This document shows, in pieces, positions 1-7,040 of a stretch of DNA of 14,713 nt (positions are counted from its first letter, which is position 1; every line of letters starts with the position of its first letter). The DNA is from CAZQKE01 sp964593865 (GTDB lineage Bacteria; Chloroflexota; Anaerolineae; JAAYZQ01), in NCBI GenBank assembly GCA_964593865.1, contig CAZQKE010000029.1:1-14713 (forward strand), given 5' to 3'. Under the pieces are notes generated by a model, which did not search any database, was not told the DNA's origin, and worked only from the letters and a program-made list of their open reading frames with translations. A program made the position numbers and the translations under genes.

Positions 1-139
1 AGTCCACTGAAAAAACCTGGGACTCACCGCGGAGACGCCGAGAGCGCAGAGAGAAAGCGTATGAATCTTGCCGTTCCTCGGTGAACTCTGCGCCTCTGCG
101 GTGCAAAATCCTTGGGTCAAGACCTTTTTTCAGGGGAGT
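1..139. mobile_element. MITE-like palindromic repeat element within the YfhO gene
   Basis: Bases 1-15 and the reverse complement of bases 125-139 match at 13 of 15 positions (both contain CTGAAAAAA), giving imperfect terminal inverted repeats. Inside them, CACCGCGGAGACGC (26-39) faces a reverse-complement partner, GCGCCTCTGCGGTG (90-103). No transposase is encoded. The left end coincides with the window edge, so the element may extend further. It is open in the frame of the YfhO gene, and its translation is rich in Arg, Ser and Lys, unlike the hydrophobic residues that follow. It could be a MITE or a REP/RPE-like palindromic element. Confidence 0.6.
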
Positions 140-2132
140 CAGATCTGCATTCCTGCGTGCTTTTGGCCCGGTGGTGGCGCTGGCGGCGATGGTCCTGCTC
201 GGCCTGTTGCTGGCGGCGGGGCAGTTGCTGCCCACGCTGGAGCTTTCCCGGCTTTCGGTGCGGAGCGGCGGGTTGCCCTACAAAGAGGCCGCCTCCTTTT
301 CCCTCAAGCCGACGTTGATCTTCAAAGCCTTCCTGCCACCCCTGGCCTGGTCGCCGCCCTTTAGCGAGTATGTGGCCTATGTGGGGCTGATCGGCCTGGC
401 GTTGGCCGCCGTGGGAGCCTGGGCCGTGCTGAAGAAAAAGCGGCCCGGCGGCGCGATGCCGGCCCTGGCCCTGGTGGGCCTGTTTTTGGCCTTTGGTGCG
501 TACAACCCGGTCTACTACCTGCTCTACAGAATCGTCCCCGGCTTTGCCCTATTCCGCGCCCCGGCCCGCTGGTTGCTGCTCTACAGTTTCGGCGCGGCGA
601 TGCTGGCCGGGATCGGGCTGGACATGCTGGCCGGGTGGACCCTAAACAGGCCATCGGCCCCCGCTGCGGGGGCGCAGAGAACGCCGAGCAAAAGCCTCCG
701 TGTCTTTGTAGTGCAGAATCATCAGGTGCTCATCTTGTTGCTGCTGGTGGCGGAGCTGTTCCTGGCCGGGCGCAAGCTGGCCTACAACCATCCCACCGCC
801 CCCGCCGCCTACGATTCGCTGCGCACCGCCCCGGCCCACCTGCTGGCCGATGCCGCCTTTGGCGGCGAACCGTTCCGCTTTTTGAGCATGTCCGACATCC
901 GCTACGACCCCGGCGACATGGCCGACCTGCAAGCCATGTACGCCGATCAACTGAACGATGACGAAATGTACGCCCTCATCGTCGCCACCAAACTGAAGGA
1001 GGTGTTGGCCTACAACTTGCCCCTGCGCTACCGTCTCTTCAGTGTGGACGGCTATGACGGCGGGCTGCTGCCCATCAAAGATTACGTGACGTTGGAGCGG
1101 CTTTTTCTGGCGGAGGATGAGATCTGGCCCGATGGCCGCCTGCGCCAACAGCTGCGCCGCATCCCCCCGGCGCGGCTCCTGGCCCTGCTCAACGTCAAGT
1201 ATGTTATCACCGACAAGACGCGGGACGCCTGGATTGACGGCGTGTTCTATGACCTGGAACATACCGTCCCCCTGGGCCGGGTGACGCTGACCGACATCCC
1301 CCCTTTCGAGACCACCCATCTGGGCGTCGTCTCCTACCTCACCGGGACCGCCGAGCTGCCTGACGGGACGCCGCTGGCCCGCCTGACCATCACCGACACC
1401 CAGGGCGCGGTGATCGGCCGCACCCTCCGCGCCGGGGAACAGACCGCCGAGGGGCTGGCCGAGATTGAGCTGCGCAGCGCGGATGCCGAATCCGTGCTGC
1501 CTGCTCGGATCGGCATCCGTTCCCTGCTGCCCGATGGGGTGTTTCGCCTGCGGGGGCTGACCCTCATTGACGAGCGCGACGGGACCTTCCGCAGCCTTTC
1601 GGTGGATCCGAACTTTGAGCCGGTCCATTCGGGCGACGTGAAAATCTACCGGAACCTGAGCGTCCTGCCCCGTGCCTTCCTCGTGCGCCGGGCCAGGGTG
1701 CTGCCCAATGCCGAGGAAGCCCTGGCCGCCCTTCGCGACCCTGCCTTTGACCCGGCGGAAGAGGTTGTCCTGGCCGAGGGGGAGGCGTTGGACGCTCCCG
1801 GCGGGCAGGGCAGCGTGGAGATGGTCTCCTACGAAGCGGAGCGGGTGGAGCTGAATGTCCGCCTGGACGGGCCGGGCTACCTGGTCCTGACCGACACCTA
1901 CTATCCCGGCTGGGAGGCCACGGTGGACGGTGAGCCGGTCCCCCTCCGCCGGGTCGATCTCTATTTCCGGGCGGTGCGTCTGGATGCCGGGGAGCATCGC
2001 GTCGTCTTTCGGTTCCGGTCGGCGCCGGTGCGTTGGGGGCTGGGTGTGAGCGCGGCAGCGTGGCTTTTGTGGGGAGCGGCAGTTGCAATCGCTCTTCTCC
2101 ATTCTGGACGAATGGGCGCAAGTGGTGTATAA
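3..2132 (+). CDS. YfhO-family integral membrane protein (5' end outside window)
   Basis: The protein resembles the C-terminal two thirds of YfhO-family membrane proteins (PF09586), large glycosyltransferase-like proteins linked in Firmicutes to lipoteichoic acid or cell-surface glycosylation. After a GTG codon at 81 come hydrophobic segments around residues 30-50, 96-115, 126-150 and 164-185, another near 213-232, then a long extracytoplasmic domain and a last membrane segment near residues 655-675. The family-typical end is visible: 'TDTYYPGWEATVDGEPV' followed by 'GEHRVVFRFRS'. The frame is open from base 3 to 81 with no stop, so the GTG at 81 is probably not the true start and the gene likely continues to the left. 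The segment up to about base 139 is encoded by a palindromic repeat. A second repeat-like insert lies near 658-716. Family assignment is firm; the biochemical role in this organism is unknown. Confidence 0.8.
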   Translation, partial: STEKTWDSPRRRRERREKAYESCRSSVNSAPLRCKILGSRPFFRGVRSAFLRAFGPVVALAAMVLLGLLLAAGQLLPTLELSRLSVRSGGLPYKEAASFSLKPTLIFKAFLPPLAWSPPFSEYVAYVGLIGLALAAVGAWAVLKKKRPGGAMPALALVGLFLAFGAYNPVYYLLYRIVPGFALFRAPARWLLLYSFGAAMLAGIGLDMLAGWTLNRPSAPAAGAQRTPSKSLRVFVVQNHQVLILLLLVAELFLAGRKLAYNHPTAPAAYDSLRTAPAHLLADAAFGGEPFRFLSMSDIRYDPGDMADLQAMYADQLNDDEMYALIVATKLKEVLAYNLPLRYRLFSVDGYDGGLLPIKDYVTLERLFLAEDEIWPDGRLRQQLRRIPPARLLALLNVKYVITDKTRDAWIDGVFYDLEHTVPLGRVTLTDIPPFETTHLGVVSYLTGTAELPDGTPLARLTITDTQGAVIGRTLRAGEQTAEGLAEIELRSADAESVLPARIGIRSLLPDGVFRLRGLTLIDERDGTFRSLSVDPNFEPVHSGDVKIYRNLSVLPRAFLVRRARVLPNAEEALAALRDPAFDPAEEVVLAEGEALDAPGGQGSVEMVSYEAERVELNVRLDGPGYLVLTDTYYPGWEATVDGEPVPLRRVDLYFRAVRLDAGEHRVVFRFRSAPVRWGLGVSAAAWLLWGAAVAIALLHSGRMGASGV
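658..716. repeat. Degenerate relic of the same repeat type, in frame
   Basis: The stretch contains GCGCAGAGAACGCCGAG followed by CTCCGTGTCTTTGTAGTGC, which resembles the arms of the palindromic element at 1-139. It encodes a polar loop (about PSAPAAGAQRTPSKSLRVF) between two membrane segments of the YfhO protein. Similarity is by eye and partial. Confidence 0.35.
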
Positions 2133-2133
2133 T
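2105..2133 (+). promoter_or_regulatory. Sigma-A-type promoter for the AmaP-like gene
   Basis: A -35-like TGGACG (2105-2110; 4 of 6 consensus) and a perfect -10 TATAAT (2128-2133) are separated by 17 bp. The -10 box contains the TAA stop codon of the YfhO gene (2130-2132). Transcription would start near 2140, about 45 bases before the next start codon. Confidence 0.6.
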
Positions 2134-2184
2134 GGCGTAAGTAAAGAGCAGCGAGCGTAATCCGTAGTCAAGAGGAGGTCAAGC

Positions 2185-2742
2185 ATGAACGTAATCAACC
2201 GCCTGGTCATGGTCTTTTTGATTCTGACGGTCATCATTGTCGTTGCCGTGTTTGCCATCGCCCCTCTGGAGACCCTGGCCCTGGTCGGGGCTGCCGTCGA
2301 GTGGACGCGTTTGGCCATCGAGGGGTATGCCAACGGCCCCAATTGGCCTCTCTTTGCCGCAGGGCGGGTGGTCATCGGTGGCGCGATTGTGCTCTTTTGT
2401 CTGTTTTTGCTCTGGTTGGAGCTGCGCCGCCCCAAGCGCAAAACGGTCCGTGTCCAGAAGATGGCCGGGGGGGAGGCCCTCATTACCGTCGACTCAATTG
2501 CACAGCGGTTGGCTTACAACATTGACCAATTGCCCGATGTGATCAAGGTGACGCCCAAGATCATCGGGCGGTCCAAGGGGGTGGATATTGACCTCCTCTT
2601 GGAAACCAGTCCCGATATTGATGTGCCGATGAAGACCGAAGAGGTCCTTCAGGTCACACGCGAGGTCATCGTAGAGCGGATGGGCCTCAAGCTGGGCAAG
2701 GTCCAGGTCAAGATCAAGCACGCGCCCTATCCCAAAGAATGA
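2185..2742 (+). CDS. amaP: AmaP-like alkaline shock response membrane anchor protein (Asp23/Gls24-related)
   Basis: This 185-residue protein has two membrane helices (about residues 7-27 and 57-80), a basic stretch (RRPKRK) after the second, and a soluble C-terminal domain (about 90-185) of the alternating alpha/beta kind found in Asp23/Gls24 proteins. That layout matches AmaP, which in Firmicutes anchors Asp23 at the membrane and is tied to envelope stress. The ATG is preceded by AGAGGAGGT at good spacing. It has its own promoter just upstream and is followed by a convergent gene. No separate Asp23 partner is in this window. The fold assignment is reasonable; the physiological role here is inferred. 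Confidence 0.7.
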   Translation: MNVINRLVMVFLILTVIIVVAVFAIAPLETLALVGAAVEWTRLAIEGYANGPNWPLFAAGRVVIGGAIVLFCLFLLWLELRRPKRKTVRVQKMAGGEALITVDSIAQRLAYNIDQLPDVIKVTPKIIGRSKGVDIDLLLETSPDIDVPMKTEEVLQVTREVIVERMGLKLGKVQVKIKHAPYPKE

Positions 2743-2768
2743 GGGCAAAGGGTGCGTCTGTCCCGGGG

Positions 2769-2817
2769 AAAGGGTAGCCCACCGTAGGCGACCCCGGTGA
2801 GGGGGGCATGGGCCTTT
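2769..2817. terminator. Possible structured element or bidirectional terminator between convergent genes
   Basis: In the 87 bp gap between the AmaP-like gene and the convergent lipoprotein gene, AAAGG (2769-2773) plus CCCA (2778-2781) can pair with TGGGCCTTT (2809-2817), leaving a GTAG bulge. Inside, CACCG and CGGTG can form a further stem. No T-tract follows on either strand, so a standard intrinsic terminator is not demonstrated. Confidence 0.25.
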
Positions 2818-2829
2818 AGGAAGGAAGGT

Positions 2830-3402
2830 CTATCGGCGCACGCCTTCAATGACGATCTCCCCCTCCAAAATCTCCAGGCCGGTGATCACGACATCCAGTT
2901 GCATCTCGTCTACCGTTTCGTTGATGGTTTGGGAAAGCGTCTCCAACATGCCGTCGGGGATGGGCCATTCCCCGGCGGAAGCATCTTGGATCTCTACGGC
3001 GATCTGGCCGTCTTGCACGTGGGCGGTGGCTACGATGTAAAAATCGGTTTCCGTCGGCAGGACGTTGACCAGCCGTCCTCTGCCGTAGATTTTGCCCTGC
3101 GTGAACCAGATCTGCGGGTTGCGGATCGGTGCGCCGTCGTAAGCGGCCAGTTTGGTCGCAGCCAAAGAGGTTACCTCGGAATCGGTCATACGCAGGATGA
3201 AAGGTTGGCCCGGCGCACCACGCACATTTTGCCGGATGCGTGATTCCAACCGGCCGGCGGCCTCCGTTGAAACGATCAGAGGACGGGGAGGGGTAGGCTC
3301 CCCTTCCTTTTTTGCGAGAAAGTGGCAGGGGCCACATGCCATCCCAAGCAGCAGGATGAGGGGCAGCACCCGCCAAAGCCACGGGTGTCGTTGTGAGATC
3401 AC
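2830..3402 (-). CDS. Small exported or lipoprotein-like protein of unknown function
   Basis: The gene encodes 190 residues from a GTG start that is preceded by AGGAGG seven bases upstream, which decides the start even though the frame stays open further upstream. The N-terminus is a signal sequence (basic, then LWRVLPLILLLGMAC), with a cysteine at residue 23. The lipobox is weak because glycine occupies the -3 position, so either a lipoprotein or a simple secreted or anchored protein is possible. The mature part has no catalytic motif I recognise; it contains an alternating strand-like pattern ending in 'GLEILEGEIVIEG'. It is divergent from scpB and convergent with the AmaP-like gene. Function unknown. 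Confidence 0.7.
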   Translation of the reverse strand: MISQRHPWLWRVLPLILLLGMACGPCHFLAKKEGEPTPPRPLIVSTEAAGRLESRIRQNVRGAPGQPFILRMTDSEVTSLAATKLAAYDGAPIRNPQIWFTQGKIYGRGRLVNVLPTETDFYIVATAHVQDGQIAVEIQDASAGEWPIPDGMLETLSQTINETVDEMQLDVVITGLEILEGEIVIEGVRR

Positions 3403-3438
3403 AATCCGGCCTCCTGTGAATATTTGTTCCACGGGGAT

Positions 3439-3444
3439 ATTATA
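3439..3444 (-). promoter_or_regulatory. -10 box for the minus-strand exported protein gene
   Basis: On the minus strand there is a perfect TATAAT about 37 bases upstream of the GTG start of the exported protein. No good -35 lies at 16-18 bp (best is TCGTCT at 18 bp). The same AT-rich patch sits just before the scpB start region. Confidence 0.35.
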
Positions 3445-3451
3445 GCATACG

Positions 3452-4096
3452 TTGGAAGCGGAAGACGAATCCAGAGCGATGACCGCCGAGCACCCTGAGA
3501 ACACGGCTGCCCATGCCGGGCGGTCCGGTGGGTTGGGTTTGGACCGTGACACCCACCGAGCGCAAGATCCGGGCCTGCCGGAGTTGCCGCTTGTTTCGCT
3601 GATAGAAAGTCTCCTTTTTGTTGCCCAGGAGCCGGTTCGGATTGCGCAGCTGGCGACGACCCTGCAGACCGGTACGGAGGAGGTGGAATCTGCCCTCAAG
3701 GAGTTGGAGGGCACGTATGCTCGGCGTGGGCTGCGCCTCCAGCGAAAAGGGGATCGGGTGCAGATGGTCACCGCGCCGGAAGCTGCTCCTTTTGTGCGCT
3801 CCTTTTTGGGGCTGGAAACGGGTGGCAAGCTCTCCCCCGCCGCGCTGGAGACTTTGGCCATTATCGCCTACCGTCAGCCGGTCACCCGCGCCCAGATTGA
3901 GGCCATCCGCGGCGTCAACTCGGATAGCGTGATCCGCACGTTGCTCAATCGTGGTCTCATTGAAGAGCAGGGCCGTCTGGAGCAAGCCGGGCGGCCCATT
4001 ATCTACGGTGTGACTTTTGAGTTCCTCCAACAGTTTGGTCTTTCCGGTCTGGAGGATTTGCCCCCGCTCGGCGAACTTGACGCCTCTGCGGTGTGA
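3452..4096 (+). CDS. scpB: Segregation and condensation protein B
   Basis: ScpB forms, with ScpA and SMC, the bacterial condensin that compacts and segregates chromosomes in the cytoplasm. The 214-residue product shows the expected tandem winged-helix organisation: 'LIESLLFVAQEPVRIAQL' in the first domain, then 'LSPAALETLAIIAYRQPVTRAQIEAIRGVNSD' and 'LLNRGLIEEQGR' in the second, followed by 'PIIYGVTFEFLQQFGL'. The reading frame can start at TTG 3452 or ATG 3479; neither has a strong ribosome binding site, and the first ~40 residues before the conserved part are low-similarity. ScpA is not adjacent in this window. The last codons lie in a repeat-like sequence, and the 3' end overlaps the convergent MFS gene by 98 bp. 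Confidence 0.9.
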   Translation: MEAEDESRAMTAEHPENTAAHAGRSGGLGLDRDTHRAQDPGLPELPLVSLIESLLFVAQEPVRIAQLATTLQTGTEEVESALKELEGTYARRGLRLQRKGDRVQMVTAPEAAPFVRSFLGLETGGKLSPAALETLAIIAYRQPVTRAQIEAIRGVNSDSVIRTLLNRGLIEEQGRLEQAGRPIIYGVTFEFLQQFGLSGLEDLPPLGELDASAV

Positions 4097-5378
4097 ACGC
4101 CCTGTCCGGCGCGGCGGGGCGCGGGTTATGACTTGCGCCGGGCAAAGGGGAAGGCGACGCAGGCCGTAGCGCGTCGCCGGGGATGAGGCCGATCAACAAG
4201 GCCAGCATCAGCAGTCCGGCGCAGAGCAAGTACACTTGATGCAAGGCCAAAAAGGAGGCCAAAGCGTAGGCGGCCAGGGGGCCGGTTGCGCTGCCAATAT
4301 CACCGGCGGTGGCCATGATGCCCATCGCCATCCCCGACCGCCGTCCGGCAGATCCATCCCCCACGATGGCAGCCAGGACGGCGATGAGAGACCCCACGCT
4401 CAAAGAGACGAGGGCTACTCCCAGGGGAACCAGCCAAACCGCTCCCTTTGATGCCAGCAGGACAAATCCTCCGATGCCCACCAGCAGCCCGATCCGAACC
4501 ACCGGCCAGCGATTGCCCAGGCGGTCGGATAAAATGCCGGCTGCCGGTCCACCCAGAATACCCAGGGAGGCCCGCAGGGCCAACATCACTCCTGCCAAAG
4601 AGGATACGCCGATGGTCACTCCCCCCAGTGGTATCCGCTCTCCCCATCGCTCCCCCAAGTAGCGGCCGATTGTGGACATCAGTACGCCGTTGCTGACGAA
4701 AAAGAGGGTGAGATAGATGGCTCCGGCCTGTAAGATCCGCCGATCCGGGGAACGCAGTTTCCCGCTTCGGGATGGGGGGAGAGAGCGTGGGGCGGAAGGG
4801 GGCACCGGTGGGGGGACGTTGGGCAGGGCAAAGAATGCCACGCCCAAGCCTACCGTGCTGACGGCGGCGCAGATACGCATGGCCGGGCGGAATCCCAAAG
4901 TGTCGGTGAGTGTTCCGCCCAAGATGGGGCTAAAGGCCAGACCGACCATGTAGGCAACCTGGTAGAAGCCGGTCATGCGACCTCGGTCGGCTTCGGTGCT
5001 CCAATCCAACACCATCGTATAGCCGCCGACGTTGATCAAAGCCCAAGCGATGCCCCATAGCAGGCGGGCGGCCAGCAGCGGCCCAAAGCCGTGCACCAGG
5101 CTGTAGCTCAGGGTGGAGAGGATACCCAAGCTCAGGCCGATCAAAAAGAGCCTGCGCCTCCCCAGCCGGTCGTTGAGGGCACCGGCCAGAAGGTTACCGG
5201 GGATGCGGATCAGCCTGTTGACGCCCAGCATGACGCCCACGGCCCCCAGGCCGATGCCGACCGCCGCATAGCGATTGGGCAGCACGGCATACATGGTCGA
5301 ATCGCCGGTCAGGGAAAGGGCCAGGGCTGCGCCGAGGGGTAGGATCAGCTGCCCCTGGCGGCGGGTGAGCAGAGTCAT
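3999..5378 (-). CDS. Major facilitator superfamily (MFS) transporter
   Basis: The 459-residue protein has about 12 hydrophobic segments and the MFS loop 2-3 signature ('GNLLAGALNDRLGRRRLFLIG', residues about 57-77), with a repeat of this style in the second half ('AAGILSDRLGNRWPVV'). It is a secondary transporter in the cytoplasmic membrane; the substrate cannot be read from sequence. The ATG overlaps the ATPase stop codon (ATGA), and the sequence upstream is pyrimidine-rich with no ribosome binding site, which suggests translational coupling at the end of the ABC operon. The membrane core ends near residue 400. A basic, Pro-rich tail of about 58 residues follows, and its last part overlaps the 3' end of scpB. 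Confidence 0.8.
   Translation of the reverse strand: MTLLTRRQGQLILPLGAALALSLTGDSTMYAVLPNRYAAVGIGLGAVGVMLGVNRLIRIPGNLLAGALNDRLGRRRLFLIGLSLGILSTLSYSLVHGFGPLLAARLLWGIAWALINVGGYTMVLDWSTEADRGRMTGFYQVAYMVGLAFSPILGGTLTDTLGFRPAMRICAAVSTVGLGVAFFALPNVPPPVPPSAPRSLPPSRSGKLRSPDRRILQAGAIYLTLFFVSNGVLMSTIGRYLGERWGERIPLGGVTIGVSSLAGVMLALRASLGILGGPAAGILSDRLGNRWPVVRIGLLVGIGGFVLLASKGAVWLVPLGVALVSLSVGSLIAVLAAIVGDGSAGRRSGMAMGIMATAGDIGSATGPLAAYALASFLALHQVYLLCAGLLMLALLIGLIPGDALRPASPSPLPGASHNPRPAAPDRAFTPQRRQVRRAGANPPDRKDQTVGGTQKSHRR
4073..4093. repeat. Fragment of the palindromic repeat family at the scpB 3' end
   Basis: CGCCTCTGCGGTG (4081-4093) is identical to bases 91-103 of the element at the left edge, and the preceding GAACT is also shared (18 of 21 positions overall). 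It encodes the final residues of ScpB just before its TGA and, on the other strand, part of the MFS tail. Confidence 0.4.
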
Positions 5379-6952
5379 GGAGGAGGAACCTGACCGGCGG
5401 AGGGGCTTTCTCCTCTTACCCCTGCCATTAACAAGCCCAGCTGTTCTGCCGTAGCCGTCTTTCCGTCTACGATGCCCATGATCTGCCCTTCGTAGATGAC
5501 GGCAATGCGGTCGGAAAGGGCCATGACTTCATCCAGGTCCTCGGAAATGAGCAAGATGGCAGTTCCTTTTTCCCGCTGTTCCAGCAGCCGGGCGTGGACG
5601 TACTCGGTGGCGCCGATGTCCACACCGCGCGTGGGTTGGGCAGCAATCAACACCTTTGGCCTGCGCGAAAGCTCGCGGGCCAGGACCACCTTTTGGATGT
5701 TGCCGCCCGAAAGGTTCTTAGCCAGAGTGTCGCGGGAGGGGGTCTTGATCTGGAAGAGGCGGATGAGTTTGTCGGCAAATTGGGCGATCACCCGCAGAAG
5801 CAAAAAGCCCCGGCGGGCAAAGGGCGGTTTGTTATGATCCCGTAGGATGATGTTTTCGGCCACGGAAAAGTTTTGGATGATGCCGTCTCGCATCCGCTCT
5901 TCGGGGATGTAGGCCATGCCCAGATCGGTGCGGGGGCCGGGTTTCAGATCGGTCACGTCGTGGCCCAAGAGGAGCACCTTACCGGCGGTCAGAGGACGCA
6001 GGCCGGTGATCACCTCGGCCAGTTCGCGCTGGCCGTTGCCCGAAACCCCGGCCAGGCCCAAGATTTCGCCGGCGTGGACGGTCAGGCTCACACCGCGCAG
6101 GGCCTCCGTCTCCCGGTCGCTGAGGGCGTGCAGGTCTTGGAGGACCAACCGAGCTTCGCCCGGTTCCTGTTCAACCCGATCCGGTTTCATAACTACTTCG
6201 CGACCCACCATCATCCGGGCCAAGTCTGCTTTGGTCGCACCGGCGGTGGGGCGGCTGCCGATCCGTTTGCCGTCGCGCAGCACCGTCACCCGGTCGCTGA
6301 TCTCAATGACTTCGTGCAGCTTGTGGGAGATGAAAATGATCGCGTGGCCGGCCTGCGTCATCTGGCGGAGAGTGGCAAAGAACTCGTCTACTTCCTGAGG
6401 GGTGAGGACCGCCGTCGGCTCGTCCAGAATGAGCAGGGCAGCATTCCGGTAGAGGGCTTTGAGGATCTCAACCCGTTGTTTCTGGCCCACGGCCAACTGC
6501 CAAATATAGGCATTGGGGTCTACACGCAGGCCATAGATTTCGGCCAGTTCCTCAAGACGCTGCGACACGCGATCCAGGTCGGTGAGCGGCCCCCGCGAGG
6601 AAGGCAGCCCCAGGGCCACATTTTCGGCCACGGTGAGGGTGTCCACCAGCATAAAGTGTTGGTGGATCATGCCGATCCCCCTTTCAATGGCATCGGTGGG
6701 GGAGGTGATGCGTACCGGCCGACCGTTGATGCGGATCTCACCTTCGTCCGGTGCGTACATGCCGTAGAGGATTTTCATCAGTGTACTTTTGCCCGCTCCG
6801 TTTTCCCCCAACAGAGCGTGGACCTCACCGGCTCGCACATCAAAATCCACATGGTCGTTTGCCAGCACACCGGGGAATCGCTTGGTGATCCCGCGCATTT
6901 CCAGATGTTCAATGATCACTTGCCCCTGGGGTTGCATGGTGCTCTTTGTCAT
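5375..6952 (-). CDS. BMP-type nucleoside/simple-sugar ABC transporter, double ATP-binding protein
   Basis: This 525-residue ATPase energises the importer formed with the two permeases and the lipoprotein encoded upstream. Domain 1 has a full Walker A (GENGAGKST, 49-57), a signature LAVGQKQR (153-160), Walker B LLILDEP (173-179) and the H-loop His210. Domain 2 has the degenerate Walker A GVSGNGQR, signature LSGGNIQK (414-421) and a degenerate Walker B ending AAQPTRG. This asymmetry is normal for the RbsA/YufO (NupO) type of ATPase. The ATG has a good site, GGGAGGAGC, upstream. It follows the lipoprotein gene after 88 bp that contains a perfect hairpin, and overlaps the MFS start. Confidence 0.9.
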   Translation of the reverse strand: MTKSTMQPQGQVIIEHLEMRGITKRFPGVLANDHVDFDVRAGEVHALLGENGAGKSTLMKILYGMYAPDEGEIRINGRPVRITSPTDAIERGIGMIHQHFMLVDTLTVAENVALGLPSSRGPLTDLDRVSQRLEELAEIYGLRVDPNAYIWQLAVGQKQRVEILKALYRNAALLILDEPTAVLTPQEVDEFFATLRQMTQAGHAIIFISHKLHEVIEISDRVTVLRDGKRIGSRPTAGATKADLARMMVGREVVMKPDRVEQEPGEARLVLQDLHALSDRETEALRGVSLTVHAGEILGLAGVSGNGQRELAEVITGLRPLTAGKVLLLGHDVTDLKPGPRTDLGMAYIPEERMRDGIIQNFSVAENIILRDHNKPPFARRGFLLLRVIAQFADKLIRLFQIKTPSRDTLAKNLSGGNIQKVVLARELSRRPKVLIAAQPTRGVDIGATEYVHARLLEQREKGTAILLISEDLDEVMALSDRIAVIYEGQIMGIVDGKTATAEQLGLLMAGVRGESPSAGQVPPP

Positions 6953-6968
6953 GGCCTGCTCCTCCCAT

Positions 6969-7026
6969 GTTGGTAGACCGGGGAATCGGTAGATTGGGAT
7001 TGCCCAATCTACCGATTCCCAATCCG
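6969..7026. repeat. Inverted octamer repeats forming a perfect 18-bp hairpin
   Basis: GGGAATCGGTAGATTGGG (6980-6997) is followed by a 4-base loop and its exact reverse complement (7002-7019). The left arm is in phase with octamers of the TTGGTAGA type (6969-7000), the same family found at 10244-10299. It lies between the lipoprotein gene and the ATPase gene in the operon transcript. There is no T-tract, so processing or mRNA stabilisation after the binding-protein gene is more likely than full termination. Confidence 0.75.
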
Positions 7027-7040
7027 TCGCCGTTCAAGTG

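Noticed and set aside
642..2483. Long minus-strand open frame (613 codons) opposite the YfhO and AmaP-like genes
   Set aside because: It has low-complexity, repeat-like composition with no domain, and lies fully opposite genes with clear family matches. Long antisense frames are common in GC-rich DNA.
5873..6976. Long plus-strand open frame opposite the ATPase gene
   Set aside because: The minus-strand ATPase has all expected motifs; the antisense translation shows none and has no ribosome binding site.
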